From Deltaproteobacteria bacterium (GTDB taxonomy: Bacteria; Desulfobacterota; SM23-61), in contig VGSF01000007.1 of NCBI GenBank assembly GCA_016875165.1, positions 32,488-96,487 on the forward strand: a DNA stretch of 64,000 nt, given 5' to 3'. Both the position numbers and the translations under genes were made by a program. Positions 34,233-42,693 of the stretch are shown here, one piece after another. The number at the start of each line of letters is the position of its first letter. The stretch's first letter is position 1. The notes below the pieces were generated by a model. That model was given only the letters and a program-made list of their open reading frames with translations. It did no database searches and was not told the origin of the DNA.

Positions 34233-35438
34233 ATGCCAGTTAGCGCTATCGATGAAGCATTATTGGATATTCGCAAAGGGAAAATGGTCATCCTGGTGGA
34301 TGACGAGGACCGGGAGAACGAAGGAGACCTCTGCCTGGCCGCGGAGAAAGTGACCCCCCAGGCCGTCAATTTCATGGCTAAATACGGCAGGGGCCTGATC
34401 TGCCTCTCTTTGATGGAGGACAAGATTAAGGAGCTTCAGCTTCCTTTGATGGTTTCGGACAATACTTCGTCTTTCAAGACGGCCTTTACTATTTCCATCG
34501 AGGCCAAGCGCGGGGTGACCACGGGGATTTCGGCTGCTGACCGGGCGACTACCATCTTAACAGCGATCGCTGAAGGAGCCAAAGCCGAAGACCTGGTTCG
34601 TCCCGGGCATGTTTTTCCTCTCCAGGCTAAACGCGGAGGTGTTCTCGTCAGAACGGGCCAGACCGAAGGTTCCGTTGACCTGTCCCGGCTGGCTGGATTG
34701 AAACCGAGCGGGGTCATTTGCGAGATTATGAACGACGATGGCACCATGGCCCGGATGCCCGACCTGGAAATTTTTGCCCGGAAGCATAACCTAAAAATTG
34801 TAACTATTGCCGACCTGATTAAATACCGGCTGCAGAACGAATGCCTGGTTCATCGGGCGGCCATTACTACCTTGCCAACAGTTTACGGCGGGGACTTTAA
34901 AGCCATTGCTTACACAAACGAAGTGGATACCCAGCAGCATCTGGCTTTAATAAAGGGCGATATCCCTACGAAAGATGCGGTTTTGGTCCGGGTTCACTCA
35001 GAGTGCCTGACAGGAGACGTCTTTGGCTCCCAGCGTTGTGACTGCGGCGAACAATTGCACGCAGCCATGCGCATAGTCTCCAGGGAGGGAAAAGGGGTCA
35101 TCGTGTACATGCACCAGGAGGGGCGGGGAATCGGGTTGATCAACAAGATGAAAGCCTACGCCCTCCAGGATCAAGGCCAGGACACTGTGGAAGCAAACGC
35201 AGCTTTAGGGTTTGAGCCTGATTTGCGGGATTACGGGCTGGGAGCCCAGATTTTAAGGGACCTGGGGGTGCGCAAGATCCGCCTGATGACCAACAACCCC
35301 AAAAAGATCGTGGGCCTGCAAGGGTATGGCCTGGAAGTCGTGGAACGGGTGCCCATAGAAATCAAACCCAGCCGCAAGAACATTGCCTATCTAAAGACGA
35401 AAAAGAAGAAGATGGGGCATCTTTTATCGGTCGATTGA
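34233..35438 (+). CDS. ribBA: DHBP synthase / GTP cyclohydrolase II fusion
   Basis: 401 residues. N-terminal RibB makes 3,4-dihydroxy-2-butanone 4-phosphate: [33 protein letters not shown] and [12 protein letters not shown]-terminal RibA opens [23 protein letters not shown] (zinc cysteines), [18 protein letters not shown] and [17 protein letters not shown]. Both active sites look intact. The 193-base gap after ribE holds no recognisable FMN riboswitch. Confidence 0.97.
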   Translation: MPVSAIDEALLDIRKGKMVILVDDEDRENEGDLCLAAEKVTPQAVNFMAKYGRGLICLSLMEDKIKELQLPLMVSDNTSSFKTAFTISIEAKRGVTTGISAADRATTILTAIAEGAKAEDLVRPGHVFPLQAKRGGVLVRTGQTEGSVDLSRLAGLKPSGVICEIMNDDGTMARMPDLEIFARKHNLKIVTIADLIKYRLQNECLVHRAAITTLPTVYGGDFKAIAYTNEVDTQQHLALIKGDIPTKDAVLVRVHSECLTGDVFGSQRCDCGEQLHAAMRIVSREGKGVIVYMHQEGRGIGLINKMKAYALQDQGQDTVEANAALGFEPDLRDYGLGAQILRDLGVRKIRLMTNNPKKIVGLQGYGLEVVERVPIEIKPSRKNIAYLKTKKKKMGHLLSVD

Positions 35439-35523
35439 AAAAAGCTATCAGCTTTCAGCAAAGGAAAACAGGTCTTAGATTTAGTTGATAGCTGATTGCT
35501 TCTAAAAAGGGGAGGAAAAACCA

Positions 35524-36000
35524 ATGCCCAGAGTGATCGAAGGGAAACTTATTGCCAAAGGGATGAAGTTCGGGATCGTGGCCAGCCGGTTTAACGACTT
35601 TGTTTGCGAACGTCTTCTGGCCGGAGCGCTGGATGCGCTCATACGCAACGGAGCAGATGAGAAGGACATTGAGATCCTCAAGGTGCCCGGAGCTTTCGAG
35701 ATTCCCCAGGTAGCCCGCAAAATGGCCCTGTCGAAAAAATACGACGCGGTCATCTGTTTGGGAGCAGTCATTCGCGGAGCCACACCGCACTTCGATTACA
35801 TCGCCGCTGAGGTGTCCAAAGGGGTGGCCATGATTGGGATGGAAAGCGAAGTCCCCGTGGCCTTCGGCGTGCTGACTACCGACAACTTAGAGCAAGCCAT
35901 TGAGCGAGCCGGGTCCAAAGCCGGGAATAAGGGGTGGGACGCAGCTCTCTCGGCCATCGAAATGGCCAATCTTTACCGGGAAATGAAAGAGAAAAAATAA
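35524..36000 (+). CDS. ribH: Lumazine synthase
   Basis: 158 residues. Condenses the RibB product with the pyrimidine diamine. Signature: [52 protein letters not shown] with the catalytic histidine, and [21 protein letters not shown]. Ribosome site GGGGAGG. Upstream 85 bases contain a short AGCTATCAGC/GCTGATAGCT inverted pair. Confidence 0.97.
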   Translation: MPRVIEGKLIAKGMKFGIVASRFNDFVCERLLAGALDALIRNGADEKDIEILKVPGAFEIPQVARKMALSKKYDAVICLGAVIRGATPHFDYIAAEVSKGVAMIGMESEVPVAFGVLTTDNLEQAIERAGSKAGNKGWDAALSAIEMANLYREMKEKK

Positions 36001-36006
36001 AAAATA

Positions 36007-36204
36007 TTCACCGCAGAGGACACAGAGAAAAAAATTAAGACCTAAATCATAAACAAATCCAAACCTCTAAATTAAATTTATAACATATTTGTTATTGCCT
36101 TTTAAAGATGCGGATTTGTTTAGTCCCGTGATTTAGGTGATTTGTGTTTAGTATTTTGAATTTTAATTTATTTTCTCAGCGGTCTCTGCGCTCTCTGCGG
36201 TGAA
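36007..36204. repeat. Long palindromic CACCGCAGAG/CTCTGCGG element
   Basis: 198 bp with outer arms TTCACCGCAGAG and CTCTGCGGTGAA and inner arms CCTAAATCATAAACAAATCC and GGATTTGTTTAG...GATTTAGG, so the whole stretch can fold as one imperfect hairpin. Related arms at 265-297 and 23081-23824. It fills the ribH-nusB gap. Confidence 0.75.
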
Positions 36205-36222
36205 TGGGTGTAAGGATTTTGA

Positions 36223-36666
36223 ATGAGTATCCGGCGGAGGGCGAGGGAAATTGCCCTTCAGGTTCTTTATCAATTGGATATTAGCCAGGAGGAGGCCGGT
36301 GAGGTTTTGGACCTTTACTGGGAAAACTTTGAACCTTCGCCGAAGGCCCGGGAGTTTTGCCAGCGACTGGTGGATGGGGTGCGCCGGAACCAGAGCCAGA
36401 TTGACCGGTTCATCGAGGAAAATTCCGAAAATTGGACCCTGAAGCGCATGTCCATGGTGGATCGCAATATTTTACGCCTGGCTACTTTTGAGCTTCTACA
36501 ATGTCCGGACATTCCTTTCAAATCCACCCTCAACGAAGCCGTTGAACTGGCTAAAAAATTCGGAGCGGATGACTCCGGAGCTTTTGTCAACGGTATTCTG
36601 GATAAGATTCATTCCATCCAGGCCGCGGCCGGGAACGACCATCCGGCGAATCCGCCCTCGATATGA
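36223..36666 (+). CDS. nusB: Transcription antitermination factor NusB
   Basis: 147 residues, all-helical. RRRAREIALQVLYQLDIS at the N-terminus and VDRNILRLATFELLQCPDIP with LNEAVELAKKFGADDSGAFVNGILDKI at the C-terminus are canonical. Binds boxA RNA with NusE to allow antitermination on rRNA operons. Follows ribH as is usual. Confidence 0.97.
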   Translation: MSIRRRAREIALQVLYQLDISQEEAGEVLDLYWENFEPSPKAREFCQRLVDGVRRNQSQIDRFIEENSENWTLKRMSMVDRNILRLATFELLQCPDIPFKSTLNEAVELAKKFGADDSGAFVNGILDKIHSIQAAAGNDHPANPPSI

Positions 36667-36694
36667 AATAGGCCACCCTTTTGGATATACACGG

Positions 36695-36885
36695 GAGCTT
36701 CTTGCAAAAGTCCGTAATTTACCCTTCGACAGGCTCAGGGTGAACGGGCTTAGGTTGAAATTATTTAGTTTTTCCGTTCGTGGTGAGCCCTTCGACTCAC
36801 CGTTCGCCCTGAGGTTCTCGAAGGGTGAACGGTTCGCGGAGGACAAGCTTGTCGAACCACAAAAAAATACTTTTGCAAGAGCCTC
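36695..36885 (+). mobile_element. 191-bp MITE, copy C
   Basis: Ends GAGCTTCTTGCAAAAGT and ACTTTTGCAAGAGCCTC with a perfect ACGG duplication (36691-36694, 36886-36889). Same length and nearly the same sequence as the copies at 14206-14396 and 23173-23363. Confidence 0.9.
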
Positions 36886-37180
36886 ACGGCAACCGCTCAT
36901 AAAAAGATCATAGCTTAAGGCCTTCCGCTTATTTAGCCCACCGTCTCGGTAAGGTAATTTAAATACCGCAGTCATATATTTGTCATCTATTGTTCTCTTT
37001 TTGACGGGCATATCATAAATTGTACATTTTTAGGTACTGATCCTACCCGTTTACTACCAATTTTCAATTCTTCCCAAAATTTTTAATAGCTTTTAAATAA
37101 TAAACAGTTGGTCACAGTTGTTAATTGATTTTTAAAAATTTGGAACATTTTGGAATAAAAATTGCTAATCATTCAATTAT
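36886..37180. other. AT-rich gene-free stretch
   Basis: Roughly 290 bases between the 191-bp MITE and the run of three palindromic elements. AT-rich, no open frame with recognisable similarity, no clear promoter pair or RNA structure noticed. Confidence 0.5.
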
Positions 37181-37333
37181 GATGGTCTCGTAAAAAGTCC
37201 CGTTTTCGTCATTGCGAGGAGTTCCGCCAATGCGGGACGACGAAGCAATCCCGTATTTTCAAGGACTTATAAAAACGAGATTGCTTCGCTTTCGCTCGCA
37301 ATGACTCTTCTGCCGACTTTTTACGAGATCATC
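37181..37333 (+). mobile_element. GATG/CATC palindromic element, 153-bp copy
   Basis: Flanked by perfect AATTAT duplications (37175-37180, 37334-37339). Core TCATTGCGAGGAGTTCCGCC ... CGCTTTCGCTCGCAATGAC is the reverse complement of the 18035-18187 copy. Confidence 0.82.
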
Positions 37334-37339
37334 AATTAT

Positions 37340-37495
37340 GATGGCTTCGTAAAAAGTCTGAAAAGACGTTTTTCTGTCATTCCGGCCCCGCATCAAGTGC
37401 GGGATAAACTCCAGCCGGAATCCGGTTTTTTCAATTAGTTATAAATTTTCTGGACTCCGGTTTCCACCGGAGTGATGACTTTTTACGAGTTCATC
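37340..37495 (+). mobile_element. GATG/CATC palindromic element, 156-bp copy
   Basis: GATGGCTTCGTAAAAAGTC to GACTTTTTACGAGTTCATC, with CATTCCGGCCCCGCATCAAG and ACTCCGGTTTCCACCGGAGT hairpins. It begins six bases after the preceding element ends. Confidence 0.75.
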
Positions 37496-37509
37496 AAAGC
37501 TACAAAAAT

Positions 37510-37673
37510 GATGGTATCGTAAAAAGTCGTAAAACTGTCACTCCTGCGAAAGCAGTCCGCCTTAGGCGGACAGAACTGCTTGAATTTACTGGATTCCAGC
37601 TGGAGTTTATCCCGATGAAAATCAGGGCCGGAATGACATAATGAAGGGAGTTCTGACTTTTTACAAGTTCATC
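37510..37673 (+). mobile_element. GATG/CATC palindromic element, 164-bp copy
   Basis: GATGGTATCGTAAAAAGTC to GACTTTTTACAAGTTCATC. Third member of a head-to-tail run (37181-37673) directly upstream of the HTH gene at 37706. Both this copy and the preceding one are followed by AAAGCTA. Confidence 0.72.
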
Positions 37674-37705
37674 AAAGCTAAAAATGAAAGATTGGAGTAA
37701 TTTCT

Positions 37706-37894
37706 ATGAAAGAGATTATGACCCCACAGGAAGCAGCGGAATATTTGAGCATTCATGTCAGAACCATATATAGGCTGGTAAAAAAGGGGGAGATCCCCGG
37801 CCGCAAGGTGGGCGGAAGCTGGAGGTTCAAGAAGGATGCTCTGGATGAATGGCTTTCATGGAAAGGAAATCCTTCCCCAAAAGAAAAAGAGTGA
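37706..37894 (+). CDS. Excisionase-type (HTH_17) DNA-binding protein
   Basis: 62 residues. MTPQEAAEYLSIHVRTIYRL followed by VKKGEIPGRKVGGSWRFKKD is the winged helix-turn-helix of the MerR/excisionase-like small DNA-binding family. No effector domain. It ends three bases before the sensor kinase start and probably is the first gene of the regulator-pilus transcription unit, so it is a candidate regulator of that unit rather than a phage excisionase; there is no integrase nearby. Confidence 0.88.
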   Translation: MKEIMTPQEAAEYLSIHVRTIYRLVKKGEIPGRKVGGSWRFKKDALDEWLSWKGNPSPKEKE

Positions 37895-37897
37895 AAG

Positions 37898-39436
37898 ATG
37901 GAAAAAAGGGTTTTAGTGGTCGATGACGAACAAGAAATTCGGAGTCTTCTTTATCAGGCGCTCACCCAATTCGGGGGGTTCGAGGTAGAGTTGGCCGAAA
38001 ATGGAGAAGAAGCGCTTAAGAAAATCAAGGACAACAAATTTGACCTGGTTTTGACTGACTGGAAAATGCCCAAATTGAATGGCCTCCAATTGGTAGATGA
38101 AATCACCAATACGAATCCCGAAATCGTCTCGGTTTTGATGAGCGGGCAGGGGACCATTGATTCGGCGCTGGAGGCAATGAGGCGGGGTGCGAGCGATTAT
38201 CTCACCAAGCCCCTTAACCTTCCGGAGATGATGATTCGGCTGCACAAGGTTCTTGAGGAGAAACGCCGCTTAAAGAGGCTAAGTGATTTCATCCTGCAAC
38301 TGGAAAAGTCCATTAAAGAACTTCGCAAGATCGATGAAATCAAATCTGAATTTGTATCGGTGGCTTCCCATGAATTGAGAACTCCCCTGGCCGCGATTAA
38401 GAATGCGGTTCAGTTGATCCTGAAAGGGAAGACCGGAACGATTAATGAGACTCAGGTAAAGTTTCTTTCGATGGCTGAAAGAAACATCAATCGCCTGATG
38501 AACATCCTGAATGACCTTCTGGATATATCCCGGATTGAGTCCGGAAAGATGATGATGAAATTTGAGGAGATGGATTTAAGAGGTCTCATAGATTTTATTT
38601 TTTCCTCATTCAAACCCCAAGCCGACGGGAAATCGATTAAGCTCGCAATGGAGATTTCCCAGGAGGTCCCAGATGTTTATGGCGATCGGGGGAAGGTCGA
38701 GCAGATATTAACCAACCTTGTAGGCAATGCGATCAAATTCACCCCCGAAGGAGGGGAGATTGTGATCTCGGTAAAGCCCTATGATGGGGATGGAAACAGG
38801 GTAGCCATATCGGTCAAAGATTCAGGTCCCGGCATTCCCTCAGATCAACTCGATAAGATCTTTGAAAAATTTCATCAGGTGGAAGGATCCTTACAGCGAT
38901 CCGTGGGGGGGACAGGCTTGGGTCTGGCCATCACCAAAGGATTGGTAGAAGCCCATCAGGGAAAAATCTTTGTGGAAAGCCAAGTCGGCCAAGGAAGCGC
39001 TTTTACCTTTACCTTGCCCGGCGCAAAGGGCGAAATGAGGGAAGCCCATTTTCGCATGATCCTGGATCGGGAGTTCCGCCGGGTCCAGGAGAGCCGCTCT
39101 TCGCTTACTCTTTTTCTAGTCGGAGTATTGGGAGATGAAGAAGGGACGAAGGATTCTTTATTGGATCAGGTGGAGAGGGAAATGAAAAAATGCCTTTGCC
39201 GGAAGGGCGATATTCTCTTAAGACGAAACAGAGAAAAAATATTGGTGGCCATGTGTGCCACAGATAAAAAAGGGTCTTTGGTCATCCGGAAACGGATTGA
39301 GGAAAAATTCCTCCAAATTCCCGGTGATGGTTTGAATGCCCCGCCAGTCGTCAAAGTCGGGGCAGCCACTTATCCCGATGAGGTCCTTTCCAAAAGAGAC
39401 CTCTTCCGGAAAGCCAAAGAAAGGTTGAGGGGGTAA
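37898..39436 (+). CDS. Hybrid sensor histidine kinase with N-terminal receiver and degenerate GGDEF-like tail
   Basis: 512 residues, soluble. Order: receiver domain (VLVVDDEQEIRSLLY; phospho-Asp in VLTDWKMPKLNG; residues 4-120), coiled linker, HisKA (SVASHELRTPLAAIKN, about 155), HATPase (LTNLVGNAIKFTPEGG, DSGPGIP, GGTGLGLAITKGLVEAHQGK), then a 130-residue C-terminal domain (DREFRRVQESRSSLTLFLVG, RKGDILLRRNREKILVAM, VKVGAATYPDE) that resembles a GGDEF fold lacking the GGDEF signature. No membrane segment: input must come through the receiver. Ten bases before a single-domain response regulator and co-directional with pilus genes. Confidence 0.9.
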   Translation: MEKRVLVVDDEQEIRSLLYQALTQFGGFEVELAENGEEALKKIKDNKFDLVLTDWKMPKLNGLQLVDEITNTNPEIVSVLMSGQGTIDSALEAMRRGASDYLTKPLNLPEMMIRLHKVLEEKRRLKRLSDFILQLEKSIKELRKIDEIKSEFVSVASHELRTPLAAIKNAVQLILKGKTGTINETQVKFLSMAERNINRLMNILNDLLDISRIESGKMMMKFEEMDLRGLIDFIFSSFKPQADGKSIKLAMEISQEVPDVYGDRGKVEQILTNLVGNAIKFTPEGGEIVISVKPYDGDGNRVAISVKDSGPGIPSDQLDKIFEKFHQVEGSLQRSVGGTGLGLAITKGLVEAHQGKIFVESQVGQGSAFTFTLPGAKGEMREAHFRMILDREFRRVQESRSSLTLFLVGVLGDEEGTKDSLLDQVEREMKKCLCRKGDILLRRNREKILVAMCATDKKGSLVIRKRIEEKFLQIPGDGLNAPPVVKVGAATYPDEVLSKRDLFRKAKERLRG

Positions 39437-39446
39437 AGAGACAAAG

Positions 39447-39824
39447 ATGATTCAGCCCAAAATTTTGGTCATAGATGATGAACCCGATTTAGTGGAAACT
39501 CTCCGTTTCTCCCTGGAGGCGGAAGGGTATGAAGTCCTGGTATCTTTCAACGGCGAGGAAGGATTGAATTTAGCCCGTAAAGAAACCCCGGATTTAATCC
39601 TTCTGGACCTGATGTTGCCGAAACTGGATGGATACAAAGTATGCCGTTTATTAAAATTCGATGAAAGGCACAAGCACATTCCCGTCCTGATGCTAACTGC
39701 CAAGATCCAGGAGAAGGATAGGATTTTGGGGATGGAAACCGGAGCAGATGAGTATATTACCAAACCTTTTAACATCGATGAATTGATGGCCAAAGTAAAA
39801 TCTTATTTGAGCAAAAAAGAATAA
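39447..39824 (+). CDS. Single-domain response regulator
   Basis: 125 residues, receiver only. ILVIDDEPDLVETLRF acidic pocket, phospho-Asp in LILLDLMLPKLDGYKV, Thr in VLMLTAKIQEKDR and Lys in ADEYITKPFNIDELM. No output domain, so it acts by protein contact (CheY-like) or as a phosphorelay intermediate, likely with the kinase upstream. It ends three bases before the GspF/PilC-like gene, which links the signalling pair to pilus assembly. Confidence 0.93.
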   Translation: MIQPKILVIDDEPDLVETLRFSLEAEGYEVLVSFNGEEGLNLARKETPDLILLDLMLPKLDGYKVCRLLKFDERHKHIPVLMLTAKIQEKDRILGMETGADEYITKPFNIDELMAKVKSYLSKKE

Positions 39825-39827
39825 TCG

Positions 39828-41045
39828 ATGCCAAACTTCAAGTACAAGGTAAGGGATAGATTGGGGAGGTCCATAGCCGGGACAATCGACGCCCCTACCC
39901 TACAAATTGCCGGGGACCGACTCTACCAATTAGGGTATTTCCCCATTGACATCAAGGAAGAGGGAAGGAGCGCCCTGTCCGATCTATCGGAATTCTGGCT
40001 GCGATTTCAGAAGGTAAAGATGGAAGATCTCATCTTCTTCAGCCAGCAACTTTCCACTCTATACAAAGCAGGACTGCCTTTGCTTGCCGGAATGGAGAGT
40101 TTAATCGAACAGACCGAAAATAAAAAGTTGAAGTCCGTATTGGCGGGAATCCAGCGCCAGATCGAAGGAGGAAGTACGCTCTCCCAGGCCATATCCAGGT
40201 ATCCCGATGTTTTCCCCCTGATTTATATCAATATGATTCGAGCCGGGGAGACCTCGGGAATGCTGGGCGAATCAATGGACCGTTTCGTTACTCTGGCCGA
40301 TCGGGAATTAAGAACCAGGCAGAGAGTGAAAGAGGCCACCCGTTATCCCAAAATCATCGTCGTGTCCCTGATCATCGCCCTTGGGGTCCTGGTAATTTTT
40401 GTCATTCCCCGATTTGCCATTGTCTTTGCTCAATTCAAGACTCCCCTGCCCTTACCGACCAGGGCGCTGATCGGAATCAATGATGTTTTTCAGGCTTACT
40501 GGTATCTAATCCTTTTAGGGGCTGGCGGAATTCCCTTGCTGATCAAAAGGTATTTAGGGACCGAAAGCGGGAAAAACCGCTGGGATCGATGGAAACTTCA
40601 TATTCCGGTTTTCGGGCAAATCTTTCTAAAAATTGCCCTCTCCCAGTTTGCCTACACCTTTGTCATGCTGAACCGGAGCGGGATTCCCATCCTGCAGACC
40701 CTGGAGGTCACTTCCGGCACGATTCAAAATACCCACCTTTCCCAAACCATTGATGAAATGGGCCTCAAAATCAAGGAAGGCAAAAGTTTGACTGCGGCCA
40801 TGCGGGAAACCAAGAGATTTACCCCGCTGGTCATTCAGATGGTTTCGGTTGGGGAGTCTTCGGGTTCATTGGATAAGATGTTAATGAGCGTTACGGAGTA
40901 TTATGACCGCGAAGCGGAAAACGCCATTAAAAAAATGTCCGCTTATATCGAACCCATTTTAACGCTTTTCATGGGAGTGAGCATTCTATTCCTGGCCCTG
41001 GCCGTATTTTTGCCCTGGTGGAACGTTGCTGCTCTTTTCCGGTAG
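39828..41045 (+). CDS. Type IV pilus / T2SS inner-membrane platform protein (GspF/PilC/MshG family)
   Basis: 405 residues. Two T2SSF repeats: EDLIFFSQQLSTLYKAGLPL (about 65) and ALSQFAYTFVMLNRSGIPIL (about 270), each followed by GGSTLSQAIS / EGKSLTAAM and MIRAGETSG / MVSVGESSG motifs, and three membrane helices (IIVVSLIIALGVLVIFVIP; YWYLILLGAGGIPLL; ILTLFMGVSILFLALAVF). N-terminal domain FKYKVRDRLGRSIAGTIDAP is typical. Platform on which the assembly ATPase turns. Confidence 0.95.
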   Translation: MPNFKYKVRDRLGRSIAGTIDAPTLQIAGDRLYQLGYFPIDIKEEGRSALSDLSEFWLRFQKVKMEDLIFFSQQLSTLYKAGLPLLAGMESLIEQTENKKLKSVLAGIQRQIEGGSTLSQAISRYPDVFPLIYINMIRAGETSGMLGESMDRFVTLADRELRTRQRVKEATRYPKIIVVSLIIALGVLVIFVIPRFAIVFAQFKTPLPLPTRALIGINDVFQAYWYLILLGAGGIPLLIKRYLGTESGKNRWDRWKLHIPVFGQIFLKIALSQFAYTFVMLNRSGIPILQTLEVTSGTIQNTHLSQTIDEMGLKIKEGKSLTAAMRETKRFTPLVIQMVSVGESSGSLDKMLMSVTEYYDREAENAIKKMSAYIEPILTLFMGVSILFLALAVFLPWWNVAALFR

Positions 41046-41090
41046 AACACAGGAGTTATAAGGAATCAATAGTGGATCGGGGGAGAAAAT

Positions 41091-41612
41091 TTGATTTTTC
41101 TATTATGGCCAAAGATCGGATTCAAGGAATCAAGTGATCAAGTGAAAAAAACTGAAAAAAAAACCTTGGACCGTCGAACCCTTGGGCCCTCGAACCCAAG
41201 GGGAATGACCCTTGTGGAAGTGATCGTGGTCATGGTCATCATCGGAACCCTGGCCGCTGTCTTCATTCCCCGATTGGAAACAACTACATCTTCCCGGGCT
41301 GCGGTGGATGGAGCGGCCTACATGATCGCTTCCGACATTCGCTATGCCCAGGAGTTTGCCATGGCCAGGGGGATATCCAAGGGAGTCATTTTTACATCCG
41401 GGGCATCGGTTTACACCTTCAACCCCGGAAGCGGTCTGGATTCTTCAGGTCAACTTCCAGCAGGGGCAACGGTTGTTAACAATTTCACCATTACCTTTAA
41501 TTCCCTGGGAGAACCCACCACCGGGGGAGGCGGATCAGTAACGGTTTCCGGGGGGGGACAGACAAAAACCATCAGCATTGTGATTTATACGGGAAAGGTG
41601 AACATTACCTAA
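41091..41612 (+). CDS. GspH-like prepilin-type protein
   Basis: About 173 residues as drawn. The prepilin peptidase site is PRG/MTLVEVIVVMVIIGTLAA, with the expected Glu at +5, followed by DIRYAQEFAMARGISKGVIF, which resembles GspH/FimT minor pseudopilins. The 38-residue leader is far longer than usual and its second half is built from CGAACCC/CCCTTGG repeats, so translation may start later (for example a GTG at about 41142). Minor pilin role is inferred. Confidence 0.85.
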   Translation: MIFLLWPKIGFKESSDQVKKTEKKTLDRRTLGPSNPRGMTLVEVIVVMVIIGTLAAVFIPRLETTTSSRAAVDGAAYMIASDIRYAQEFAMARGISKGVIFTSGASVYTFNPGSGLDSSGQLPAGATVVNNFTITFNSLGEPTTGGGGSVTVSGGGQTKTISIVIYTGKVNIT

Positions 41613-42067
41613 TGAGAGGGGTCAAGGGGTCGAGGATTCAAGGGGTCATGTATAGGCAAAAAAAAAGAAGTAAAGGATTCACCCTCATTGAAATCATTAT
41701 TGTGATCGTGATGGCCGGGATCCTTCTGCCGGCTATTATTGTCCCCTTTATTGCCTCCGTTAAGGGGAGCGGAAAACCCGAGATGGCCGGCAAAGCCATG
41801 TATCTTGCCAAACAGAAGATGGAGGAGTTCATGAAATTCGAATACGGCAATCCAGCCCTTAACCCCGTGAATCTCACTCCCTATGCCGCCGCGGATCTTC
41901 CCAACTACCAATGGCGATGGGAGAGGCTTTATGTGCCTAGTAATAATCTAATGGCTGCTGGGTCTGTTAATCCACCGGATACAGGGTATAAACGGATTCG
42001 AGTTCTGGTAAGAGATCCGGAAAACAGTACTTATGAGGTCTATTCAGTGGTCACAAATTTTCCATAA
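41612..42067 (+). CDS. Minor prepilin-type protein
   Basis: 151 residues. Cleavage site RSKG/FTLIEIIIVIVMAGILL with Glu at +5. The body (MYLAKQKMEEFMKFEYGNPA, then GYKRIRVLVRDPENS) resembles MshD/GspI-type minor pilins. Its ATG overlaps the preceding stop (TAATG). An alternative ATG at 41648 gives a shorter leader; the DNA between is GGGTCAAGGGGTC-like repeat. Confidence 0.83.
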   Translation: MRGVKGSRIQGVMYRQKKRSKGFTLIEIIIVIVMAGILLPAIIVPFIASVKGSGKPEMAGKAMYLAKQKMEEFMKFEYGNPALNPVNLTPYAAADLPNYQWRWERLYVPSNNLMAAGSVNPPDTGYKRIRVLVRDPENSTYEVYSVVTNFP

Positions 42068-42084
42068 GAGAAAGGGGCCAAGAA

Positions 42085-42693
42085 GTGGCCAAATTGCGGA
42101 TTATGAATTGTCGATTATGGAATCTTAACTCCGAACTCCGAGCTCCGAGCTCCGAATTTCAAAGGGGTTTCACCTTAATAGAAATAATTATCGTGATGGT
42201 CATTTTGTCCATCGTTTCTGCTATTACCATCAAATTCTTAGTAGATAGCCTGAAAGTCTACACAATGTCGGTCAATCAGAAGACTCTTTTAGACGAGGGG
42301 AAACTGGCCCTGGAAAGGATGTGCCGGGACATACGGGATGCCCGGAGCATTATTTCTCCGGCCGCCGGGGGATCAGGGAATCTGATCACTTTTGTCAGAA
42401 CCCATGCTACGGCCCACGATGGGGCGAATGAGAGTATTACCTTCCAGTTGAGCGGGGGCAATCTGGAAAAAGTCAAATCATCCCCCGCTGCCGTCAGCGC
42501 CCTGGCCGAAAATGTTTCTGCTTTCACAGTAGCCCGGGAAACGCTGAATGATGAGATTCGCATTTTTTTGACTCTCTCGCTGGGAAGCGGAGAAATTATG
42601 ACTTTACAGACGAAGGTCTATCCGAAAAATCTTGCGGATAGTTTGGCGTATAAAAACTTTTTTGCCAACTGGCGGGAGGAGCAGAGCAGTTGA
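42085..42693 (+). CDS. GspJ/MshO-like prepilin-type protein
   Basis: 202 residues. Peptidase site QRG/FTLIEIIIVMVILSIVSA with Glu at +5, then a GspJ-type body (GKLALERMCRDIRDARSI). The GTG at 42085 has GGGG seven bases upstream; a later ATG at 42103 is possible. Leader codons include ACTCCGAACTCCGAGCTCCG repeats, unlike coding DNA elsewhere in the operon. Overlaps the next gene by four bases. Confidence 0.84.
   Translation: MAKLRIMNCRLWNLNSELRAPSSEFQRGFTLIEIIIVMVILSIVSAITIKFLVDSLKVYTMSVNQKTLLDEGKLALERMCRDIRDARSIISPAAGGSGNLITFVRTHATAHDGANESITFQLSGGNLEKVKSSPAAVSALAENVSAFTVARETLNDEIRIFLTLSLGSGEIMTLQTKVYPKNLADSLAYKNFFANWREEQSS

Noticed and set aside
37706..37894. Phage or integrative-element excisionase
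   Set aside because: The HTH fits, but there is no integrase, attachment site or phage gene nearby and the gene is tightly linked to a sensor kinase.
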